From the NCBI RefSeq assembly GCF_032854445.1, contig NC_088302.1, positions 51,120,046 to 51,184,045 on the forward strand: 64,000 bases of DNA, in the 5' to 3' direction. Origin of the DNA: Liolophura sinensis (Eukaryota > Mollusca > Polyplacophora > Chitonida > Chitonidae). The notes below the pieces were generated by a model that saw only the letters and a program-made list of their open reading frames with translations, searched no databases and was not told the origin of the DNA. The first letter of the stretch is position 1, and every line of letters starts with the position of its first letter. The translations under genes were made by a program, and so were the position numbers. This document shows, in pieces, positions 25,401 to 37,400 of the stretch.

Positions 25401-28400
25401 AATGTGCTAAGTAGACGTTCCTAAAGGTGAAAGTTATAAAAGCCCTCCAGTGTGTCTTTTTTACAGCCTTTTCATAATGTGCCTTTGCACTGTAATAACT
25501 TAATGCAGTTTAGAAAATTTATCAAAGGCTATATGTATAACCATCTTATAACCATCCTCAGACCATTGAATGCTAGTGACTTACATGGATAATGCTGATA
25601 CAACAGTAGACAGAGAAGGCTGATGCTATCTCCTCATCAAACTGGGTAAAACTAGGGCCAGTCTTCTTGTTACATAATTGTGCCACTCCTATAACCCTAC
25701 CTGTGGCAAGATAAGAGTATGTTATTAGTACAACATAAACGATCAGTAATTGATAAATGTGTCATAAGCGTAACTGAAGCTATAACCAAGTCCAAATCAG
25801 CTATATTGTGTCAAGTAAAAAGTGAAAGTTTCATGTCTATCAGTATTCAAACTTTGAAATGCACTTTCAGGAAAGTCTAAAAAAAATCCCAATCCCAGGA
25901 TTTTTTTCTCGACTTGAACTGACAGCAACCGCACTAGTGAGAGGTTCCAAGGTCATCGCGCCACATTGGCGTCCTAGACACCTCTGCCATGGAGTCCCCC
26001 AGAAACCGAATCACCACTGTTCTCTTTTGATACATGTTTGCTCACAAAGCTTGATCACAACTGCAGAAATGAACAATAAGTCTATAAATATATATCTATA
26101 TGCACATACACAGTTTGAGTTCAAATTACTTCAGACAGGAAAGGTTTTCCACTGAAGTACAGTATAAATTGCGTTCTTATAAAAGACATCATGATTTTCA
26201 GTTGTGCTTTGTGTCCAGTGAAAATTAGCCTTAACTGACAAAATCGTAATCTATGACACAATGTTGGTACTCTTTTTTCCAATGTTCAAACATTACAAAT
26301 ATATAAAAGCAAAGCAAGCTTACTGTTCTCATCCTTGATTGGGAAACATAATATATTCCTGTTTACAAAAAAAAAAAAAGAAAGAAAGAAAGAAATAAAG
26401 GCCATTATTTCTGGAACTGTACTAAACTCTTTACATAAAGAAAACCAATATACTGTTCTTTATAATGAAAGCTTCAGAACAAAGTCATCACCACAACAGA
26501 GCTCTAAATGTATGGTTTATCTTATGAAATGAATATTTAAAACTCATGTGGTAAAACAAACGTGAGAATGACTAGAGAATCTATATATGTAATACTCCTC
26601 AAATACAGAGAAATTACCATTACAGAGAATCGTTATGTAAGCTTGTATGTATTATGCAACTTTGTACCTTGTTCTGAATCCTGTGGACTCGTCAATTCCT
26701 CTGTAAAACAGTGGATGTGAGTACGCATCTCGGATGTTCAGTAGTTCACCTGAAACCATAAAGTATTGAGGCATACAACGTACATGGTGACTTAATCTTC
26801 AGAGACGGTTTCATAAAGCAGTCATATAACACATCATCTGTACTACATTCATAACAACACATAATGAGGCTACAGGTCATCCTTAAAAATGTGCTTGATG
26901 TAGTGTTGCAATGTACTTCTATGTGCTGCCCTTCACTGGGTACCTAACAAACCTCCTGACCTAAGTAGCAGTTAAACCAGGACAAACCGGTGGATCAACA
27001 CTGGTGCAAATGTATACACCTGTGAAAAAACATAGACAATTCAAACGTTAGATCTACCAATCCAACTAGTAGCTTTGTAAATGGAAATATAAATACAATC
27101 AATCCAAGACGACCTTTTTTTAGCCTAGTAATTCAATGCTAGTGTAACCATGTCCCCATAGTCATAGCAGAGAAAATGATAGCTGGATTTGAACACACAA
27201 TCTCATTGGTCAAGGGCCTGAGCGTCTGAAAGCAGATTTAACCACATGAGCCAGAAAGGGTCTGAGTCTGCTGGACATGTAAGCATATAGTTGCTTTGAA
27301 AAATGATGTTTCTACAATTAAAACACAAATATAATAATACAGTATGTCAGAACCAAAATGTCTGAGAGTTTCCTTGAAAAGCATGGCAGTGAATAGAAAT
27401 GTTAGTTATACTTATAACAGTGTTGATTGCTTTAGAGAACAGCTTTACATTAGTTACACGTGTTTATTTCTCTAGTAGCTCCTAGCATTACAAATCGACA
27501 TGATGATTATGTATCACCTGCAACAGATTTATCATATACATGTAGGGTCGCACTCTAATGTTGTTACCACATGACCTGCAATACACTACTCACTCAGGTG
27601 CTATATTCCCTATGCAGTACTTGTAAGAGCATGAATCTGTTGTTGTTGTTACCAAATGATCTTCTCTAGCTCCTTTTTTCACCTTCATTACCTCATGACC
27701 GGTACAATCTATGTTATTAGCATATATTTACCTTTCATAGCCACCTATACCTTTGTACACAATCACCTGTTGTTGCCAGTTGCCCTGCTATACCCTGTTT
27801 TAGTTTCTTTGTTGCCCCATGGTCAGGTACAGCCTGTGTTATAAATATACACTTACGTATCATAGCCACATATACCTTTGTATGCACTCACCTCTCATAC
27901 TACTTGCCCTGCTATACCCTGATTTAGTTTCTTTGTTGCCACATGACCAGGTACAACCTGTGTCATAAGTATACACTTACCTATCATAACAATATATAAC
28001 TTTGTATGCACTCACCTGTCGTTGCCACATGACCTGCTATACCCTGGGTTATTGGTATACGAATCTCTTTCTGTACCTGAAACATGAACAGTTTTATTCA
28101 TCACATCATTTGATTGGTATCTTAATGGTGTACGAAACAATATATCACTGAAACAATTCTGATAAGTTTTATGGGTGGAATGAATTGATCATTGCCGGGG
28201 AGGAAGACCAGTGGGTGACATTCTCTAGAGATGGAAACCTCAGCTCACTGAGCCTGCCAGTGGCCTATTACACACCAAAGCAAAGGTAATAAACAGCAAT
28301 TCCATGTCACATTCATCATCATTTTATGCCACTGCCAGGAGATGTAGGAGCAATTTGTGTTGTAATCCAGACATCTGTATTAGTCCCACGATGACCCATA

Positions 28401-31400
28401 TTACTACCAGGGGACATCACTGATTACTTTAGTCTCGTAAATTAGGTAACGTTCATCATCAAATGAAGAAGATACATCAGTTCCATAGTGACCTACATTA
28501 ATCTTGATAAAATTATGTCACATTTACCTTTAAATGAACAACACTCTGTAAATATACATTTCTTGGTTTCGTTGGGTGGATCATTGAAAAATGCATTTAA
28601 ATCTAATGTTATTACATGCATAATGTTATAATGTTATTATGCATGTATACAACACTTTGTTGTTATCTATATTACTCAAAATCTGACATCACTGATCAGC
28701 TTGGTTAACTGATGTCACATATACCTTTAAATGAACAATTATCTGTAAAGACACATTCCTTGGTTTCGTTGGGCGGAACACTGGATAAACCTAATGTTCA
28801 AAACCTTTCATTCTGCATTTAAACCATACTCCGTTGTTATCTATAGAACTGACATCACTGATGGACTCAACCTGGTTAACTTGTCACACTTACCACTGAA
28901 TGAACAACTGTCTGTATATATACTTTCCTTGGTTTCATAGGGTGGGACATAAAAAACATACAGCTAAATCTTAGGCTTAAAAACTCCATAACTGTACTTC
29001 ATGTAAACCATTATTCTCCTGTAATATTTGAGTCCTACGCTGCCAGTTTGCTCCTCAGTATAAGGAATCCAGAAGTGAACAACAGACGATATACATGTAC
29101 ACAGTTCACAACTTAGCTTGGCTAACTTATGTCACATATCACATGTATATATAAACCGTACTTCGTTGTTGTCTTTGGTAACACCATCGAAAACCATGGC
29201 CACCAGTTCCTCTTCATGATCATCAATGAGAAAAACAGAGCACCTGTCCAACAAACGACATCACATTCCATTGTTACATACAAAAACTGCAATTTATATT
29301 TAATACATTAAAATTCAGTTATGCCACTTTCATATAAACAGACATTAAATGTTTGTTGAATTGGCCAATATGCTGTGGGCATAAAACCAGGAACAGTTGA
29401 AAATGGAACATTTGCCAAATTTACAACAATCATGTCAATACTGTACTAAACTGTCCATACCTTTCAGCTTTTGTTAAATTTCTTGCCTCCTGCATTATCT
29501 CACGGAGAAGGGTTGTTAAGTCATCTAAAAGCAGAGGAAAGGACAACTCAGATCTCAAATCTTCTTAAATCATGTAAATACAGATAGCATTCAAGAACAG
29601 ATTTCCAAAACTGTTAAAAGAGAAGAAATTTACTCTTGAAATACTTGTCTCTAGAGCATGATCAACTGGCTATACCTAGAACTGCCCACTGCAATGCTAA
29701 TAACCAATAATCTGCTATTTCAATATTGTTAAGCTTTCAGAAGATTTCCACAGACCTTTAATTTGCATGCTTTAATCATGTTGTTATCATTGTGTACATA
29801 GTTGTTTCTTTGTACATATATGTATATTTATGTATATAATTATACCTGAATACTAAAGTTTGTGTGAACTTGGAAAGCACAGAAGCTCAATTCAACATCG
29901 TCTAACAAAATAACATGTGAATTGAAAAAAAAAAAAATCAAACAGGAACCAAAAACATTTCTAAAATAATACGAAATAAATATAAACTCAAAAACTGAAA
30001 TACAAAGTTATCATGTTCACTTGAAAAGCAACAAAAATCAATACATGTACACTAGCTGGGAAAAAACCCCAAAAGAGTAACAGCAAAACCGGGAAATGCC
30101 ACACTGGGAACAAGTACACCTACTTGACCAATTCTCTTTACAATGGGACTGTGAGGTAGGTGCTGCTAACAAACTAAGCAGATTACAGGATGTCTGTGTG
30201 CCACAGTGTGCCATCAGGCGGGTGTCAGAGGCATGGGTCTCTGTGGAGGTGGATATCATGTGTGATGTGTGTGAATCCACATCTTCCACAGAGATAACGC
30301 AGGAGGATGACTGGCTACGAAGAGCACCACACTGCTCAGTTTCCATGTCACCCAGCTCATTCAGGGCTCCGTAACTCCCAGAAAGACATAGCTTGGACTG
30401 TCGGCCATACAACATAAAGGCTTTGTTAAGAGCTTCCTGGCTCCCAGCGGTGAGTCCCATAGAGTCATGGAGGGCAAGCTCGCTGGCATAGTCCTCTACA
30501 CAGATGGGCAGACTCAGCGATATTCTAGGCCCCAGGGTAACGTCATAAGGGTCCTCCTCCAGCATCTGTTCTAATGCTACACCCGATGACTTGTCTGGAC
30601 AAGACTGGGCAACCCTCCCTTGGGTCCCCTTTGAAACAGAGCTGTCTGATAAGCTTGTGGTAGGAACAAGTGGAGTTTCAGGTAGTACAGGTACTTCTGA
30701 AAATGGGTTTGCTTGTAGGCAGGACTCTTGCAGTTCTCCTTGATCATCACTGTATGCTGGTTTAAACATGGATGAGCCATCTGGAATCACATTGGCGATG
30801 TCCACTTCAGCCGCACGCCCAACCACATCAGGTAACTGACAGCTGCTTTGACAAATGGGCCCACCCATATTGCCTACATTCTCAGGTAGCCCTTCCTCCA
30901 AGACAGCCATGAAGTCATAGTCATTTGGGTTGATCTTAATCTGGGACAAAGTCGCTAAAGTCGGCACAGGTTGTTCTGGCACTTCATTCTCCACTTGATT
31001 TGCCCTGCTACATTTCCTCTCCCTTGGGCCATAAGGACTCTTGACTGTTTTGGTCCTCTCTCGACCAGTCTGCTTCTCTGGGGACTTGATTTTAGGGTGG
31101 ACCCTGTGCCCAGGCCTAAGGACTTCATGAGAGCTGTGATCAGCCTGGCAGCTAGTCAGAGCGTTTGCTAAGTTTGACTGCTGACAGAGTTGTTGATGTA
31201 CTTCTACTGAGCTATCTGTTTTCATTTTCTTTGATGAGTTCACTTCCTCTGGCAAGTGTGCCCCTGTAAATTTACGCCTACGTGTGTTCTGGCACCCGTT
31301 CATGTACTTGTTTCTCTGCCTAAGTGTTCTAGATAGTATGCTAAATAAGGGAGGGGGAAGGGGACGCAGTAAGTCAGACCTATAGCCCACCTGGTCATAC

Positions 31401-34400
31401 TGAGCTTTGCTAGGTAAAACACGCAGTGACAGAGATAAACACTCACCCAGGTGGGTAAACAGATTTCTGGCAACCTGCAGTAATGTCTGAAAAATGGAAA
31501 ATAATGGCAGAAAATCACTATTTGCTCATGATAAAGACTGCTACCATATGTTTGACATAAACATGGTAATAATAATAAAATAATCCAAGGTCATTAAAAT
31601 AGTACTTCTTTCAAGAATTTCAACCAGGGTCATAGAGTAATGTGATGAAAATAACACTTAGCTTTAAAAAGCAATATTTTTACCTCTAACAAGTTATAAT
31701 ATATAGCATGAAAGTTTGTGCGATATTTGACAGGGAAAAAAGAAAAGAGCATAACTGATCAAAAGCCTTAACTGGATCCTTATAACCAGTATCTGGTAAA
31801 AGAAGAGATATCCTAGTGTACGGAATTGTTAACAGACTACTTTCATCAAGACTGCTTGTTGTACAAGTCAGATGGTCAATTCACAAGCTAAAGCCTCACT
31901 TGTGTTTCATTCTTTAACCTCCTTTCATTCTGGACTGCTAAGGTACTTGTTAGCACAGTTGAGGTGTATTTAAAACAATGTTGTACTGCCTGGATGTCAT
32001 CATCAGTAAACCTGAACAAAAATAAATACTTTCTTTAATTACAACATTGGCACTTATTTTCAGAAAACGTTATTGAAACAACATACTGTTATATGGATGT
32101 CACTCTACTCTCTCATTCTGCCTTTCACATGTTTTCAAGCTGTTTACTTTTGAATGAATAAATGAATTTCTGTTAAACCCACACTGGCACTGTGTCAGCC
32201 ATATCATGATAAAAACATGTGAGAACAAGGAAATAGCTGTCTTTTGATTTGAGAATGACATCATCCGAAATCAGAACAAATGATAAACAGATGCTTTTAA
32301 ACCCACCTAAAACAAGCAAAACTGAAATGTAAAAATCATATAAAATGTAGTTCTCAAACATGTACAATATCCATATGTGTTTCAAATATCTTTGAAATAC
32401 TTAACTACACCATCAACAGCAACACCCTTGAATAACTGAAATAATGAGTCAAGTGGTGTACAGAACTAGCCCATTTGGGGCCACAAGCAAGAACTCTGGG
32501 TTATAGTCTCTTCTTACTCTATAAAGCTTGCCTAGAGGGCAGAGGGTGTATTTTTTTCACCCTGAGACCTCACGGGTATGGTTTATTTTTATTTGTTTAT
32601 TTAACTAGTGTTTTATGCTGTATTCAAGAATATTTCACTTAATATACAACAGTGGTCAGCATTATGGTGGGAGGAAACCGGGGCAGAGCCCCGGGAGTAC
32701 CCATGAAGATCCACGGCTTGCTGCCAGACCTTCCCAAGTATGGCCAGAGAGGAAGCCAGCATAAGTTGGACTTGAACTCACAGCGACCGCATTGGTGGGA
32801 GGCTCCTGGGTCATTGCTCCGTGCTGGCACGCTAATCCTCCTCTGCCAAGTAGGTGACGTTTACTATTATATATACATGTATGTACAGAAAGGTACATGT
32901 CAACATAAAAGAGCGTACTATTATCTACCCTTCGAGTGTACACGTATACCCCAGGCAACAGAAAACACTGAAAACTACTCCATACCCTGTGTCCTTTGCA
33001 CTAATACTGACAATCCTTGTCCATCTTACAACCATATATTCTGTGCTGAAATTGGACTTTCCAGAAAGATTGAGAGAACAAGGTAAAATGTATCTGACTG
33101 ATCCAAAGGTTGTAGTTAAGCAGCAATTGAGACAGCCCTTAAGCTACGCCAGCAAAACTTGTTAACTAAATGGAGGAAGCCCTAGAATACCACAGACATC
33201 TTCAGCCACCTAACGCACACTTTGGCCAGCGCAGGAGACACTCTCACCAAAAGCTCAAGGCCCACAACCTTTCAAACAGGATCTGAGAGCTGCTGTTGAG
33301 CCCATATTGTGTATATCAGGGACACAGACAGCAAAGGCTTTCAGCTCAACTATTCAACCTATCACCTAGTACACAAGACATCCTCCACCAACACATACGC
33401 AGCCACCTGGGCTACAGTTTAAGAATATTTATGATGATTTTCCAGGCGTTTTGGTCAGCATGGTGTAATCCCCAGACTGTGGAAATGTGGTAGCAATATC
33501 TTTATGACTTTTTACCAGAATAAAAGACACAGATTCACTGAGAACAGGTCAAACTGATGGTAGCTAAACCAATAGGGGCTGAGCTAATCTCAAACATCCT
33601 CCCACCATAATGCTGGCCGATTTCGTATACGTGAAATATTCTTGAGAATGGCGTAAAACACCAATCAAATAAATAAATGTAAAACAAACAAGAACATCTG
33701 TGAGCTTTCAAGCGCAATAGACTTAAAAGTATTTTTTGACTCCACAAATGTACACTATCATGCCGATTATATTATACTGCACCCATTAGATTTTGAACCT
33801 CTTGTACAAAAGACCCTTCACAGAAATTTTCAGCAAAATAATGTATGTATATATGGATGTAAGAAAAAAGACACTGTATTTACACACTACATGCACATTT
33901 AGTATATTACACCAAAATTTTCTTGTGATGTAACATCAGTTTGTGCGAACTAAAATTCCTCCATTCCCCAGCTGATCATCAACCTGTCTCCAAATAACAA
34001 GGACTGCATACCTTTTAGCACAGAGTACTGGAGAAGCTCACTGTGTTAACAAGTGAGAAAAAAATCCAAAGAGCCATAAATGATATTATGACACAAATAC
34101 ATGTATTATTTGTCTACTGACTGGCGCTTTATTGCATTCATAAACATTTCAGTGATATGCATATGATTAAGGTAAAGTTCAGAGGTGCACCAAACAGAGC
34201 AGAGCACCTCCTGACCTAGATGTGCTGCCAAATCAACAGAACTAGATTCAATCCTTTGACCTTGAGTGTCAATGGCTTATGATTTGGAGCAGAGATAGAT
34301 AGAACATCAATATAGCCAGAGTAGACCTACAGCCCATTTGGCAAAATGTTGAAAGGTCAAGGAAATCGGTTAGTCATTCTGAATAACCTAATTCTTCAAA

Positions 34401-37400
34401 TTTGACATAAACTGCTTTTCCAGACACTGACTGACATGGGTGAGTGTTTGATCAGAAACTCTGTTAACCTACCTTGCTGAGTTGAGCTTATTCACCAGGC
34501 ACATGAGGGCGATCAACTCTCCACTACTCCTACTGGGTACGGGCACGCATAACAAGGAGTTGATTCCAAACCCTATCAGTTTCTCCACCTCCTCTTTACC
34601 TTCCTGAAATGGAAATCCTATTAAATGAAACACTGGTGATATAAACAGTGGGCATTTGCTATGAAACTAAGTAAGTTTACAGTTGGCTTGCAATCAGTTT
34701 GGGGAAATGGCTTTTTATATTAAATGAAACTACATCTTTGAATTTAAAGAGCAATAAAAACATTGTGTAACCTTCAACCATAAGCTCAGGAGCAAGAGAT
34801 AATGTGTTTACAAGGTAATGGAAACACTGGCCCAACAACTTTGGAAAAAATAGGTCAAGGCCAATGAAAAACAACAGTGTTTCTCCACATGAGTAAGTGC
34901 ATGTGTGACACCAGGTATCAAGTCTGTCATAAAATGTAACCTAAACAGCCCCAATATCCCTGAAAAATTAGTAACCCTTAAGTCTTCAAAAAAGTGTGTA
35001 CAACGTAATGGAGACAGAGGCCAAATGATGCTATATTAACTGAGACATGAAATACAATAGGGTCCATGAAACTTACTGAAGAGTTCAAGAAATATTATTT
35101 TTACAAAAGCCTGTTGCAAAATACACCTTGAATGAACCAAATGGTTTTGCAAAAATGGTCAAAGAACAGGATTCTTTCCATGTATACATGTGCCAAACCT
35201 GAGATCGAACTTGCAAGGTTATGGGTGGAAAGAACCCAGGGGCCTCCGTGGCTCAGTCGGTTAGCGCGCTAGCGCAGCGTAGTGACCCAGAAGCCTCTCA
35301 CCAATGCGGTCGCTGTGAGTTCAAGACCAGCTCATGCTGGCTTCCTCTCCGGCCGTAAGTGGGAAGGTCTGCCAGCAACCTGCGGATGGTCGTGGGTTTC
35401 CGCCGGGCTGTGCCCGGTTTCCACCCACCATAATGCTGGCCGCCGTCGTATAAGTGAAATATTCTTGAGTACGGCGTAAAACACCAATCAAAAAAAAAAA
35501 AAAAAAAAAAAAAGAACCCAACTGCTTCAACAATACCCCTCCAATTTTGGTCAATGAGTATAAAGGGCTAATATTACATGTAAATGATGAACACTAATTT
35601 CTGTCAAAAAGTAACACAGACAAAGTCTAGTTTGGAAATTATATACAGGTAACACTTGAAGAATGTATATCAGAGACAGTACAAAATATTGACAATTCAC
35701 ATGACTGCTGACAATATATGACTTAATTGAATTCCGTCTGTGCACTTACATGGTTTTGTGCATTACAGCATTACCCAAAAGTCACATCCTTGAAAGAACC
35801 TATAAACATGATTGTTCAACATAAACATGATTGTTCAATTAAGACACATTAAACTTTATAGGACTTCAATCCTCATCAGTAGCCACCAGTGACACTTACG
35901 CACCTTATTCATCTGTTCCAGTGTTAAAGACTGTTTGGAATCCATTGCCAGGGCAAAACTGCTTGTTTCAACCTGAAAACAACAATGAGGAGACATGAAG
36001 TCAGACAACCAAGGGTATTGCATATTCCAGATATAAATGTTAAGACTGAACAGGCAAATGCCTTGCATAAAAATACTTGACTATCAAGACTGTTCACCAT
36101 TAGTACAAGGACGTTAATGTAATGTTCCATATGTTTTGCCCAAAAATGCTGTTTGAAATGCTTTCCAGTATATTTAAAATTAGTTCAGCATAGTTGATTT
36201 TCAGGTCATATTACATGCCTAGTAAGAATTCCTTTTCCTTGATATCTCCATGTACACATGAAGGAATCTTGTTTATGAGTAAAACGATGAACTCAGCTAG
36301 AACTTTCTGTTCATTTTTAATAGGCAGATAGATCAAGTGTCACAGCATTGATTACAATGGGTTCTGCAGCACTGGAAACGAACTGTTGCATCAGGCAATG
36401 AATATGGCACTGCAGTGCTCTCACCATTCTGATTCCATCATAAATATTTTTTGCCTTAGGTAAAATTTTTGTTTATAGAATTAAAAAATGTGATAAATTT
36501 GTAATATACATTTTCAATATACATGTACCTTACACAATAAGTGTTCAAATGACTTCCACTCCTGATTTAAAATAAAGAAATATGCTATGGAATCGGTTAA
36601 TTGTCAGCATATACATGTACAAATGTTTCCTACATATGGATCAATCAATATTCTATACCTTCCTGTTATTAAACAATGCAATGTAAGCCTGATTGTGTGC
36701 AGAACGGTTAAGCAACAACATGGCAATAACGGATCTTTCAAACCTGACATTAAAAGTGCTACACATGTGTACAGATATATACAGATCAACTTCAAACAAA
36801 ACAGAAACACTTTAATATCCCAAATCCCATTTCTTGGTTTTCATCACTGATTTGACCAATTTACATAAAGCTGAAAAAGAGACATCATAAGAGGCATTTA
36901 CACATAGTTTAGCAGTTCACTGGACCACAATGGTAGCCATTTCAACAAAGCCGTCAATTAGTGCTAAAGGTAATTAGAGACACAGACAAGTCTTCCCCCA
37001 TCTTGTCTGGCCTCTTGTACGCAATATAGCAATTCACTTGTAGCTCTCTAATGAAGGGATAGGTCTTCTCTACTTGCATCGCACTCCTAATTATATTTCA
37101 GCATGAGAGCATTGTTCTGAACATGTACAGCCGGAGGTGGTGAGGACTGTATATGTACTCTTTCAATGACATTGTGTATCTTGTACAAATAACTAAACCT
37201 TTACATCTTGTCAGGCAAGATCTTGTCAGATGTCATGAAAGAGTCAGTCTGGATTAGGCCATCAAATATTTCCAGTTCAACAATGTCAATCTTTACTACA
37301 TTCATAGAGTGATCGCATGGTGCTACAGATTTGTAATATGGACAAAGCCTTCCATGGTTACATTTTGTTTATGAACATTTAGGTAAAGGAAATAGGAAAG

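Noticed and set aside
31300-31518. Minus-strand frame overlapping the GAF-A connecting exon in another frame
   Set aside because: It reads the exon 31447-31486 in the wrong frame and loses the [13 protein letters not shown] match.
35282-35479. Protein-coding frames in the SINE at 35239 and in other SINE copies
   Set aside because: They fall wholly inside SINE sequence and recur with each copy.
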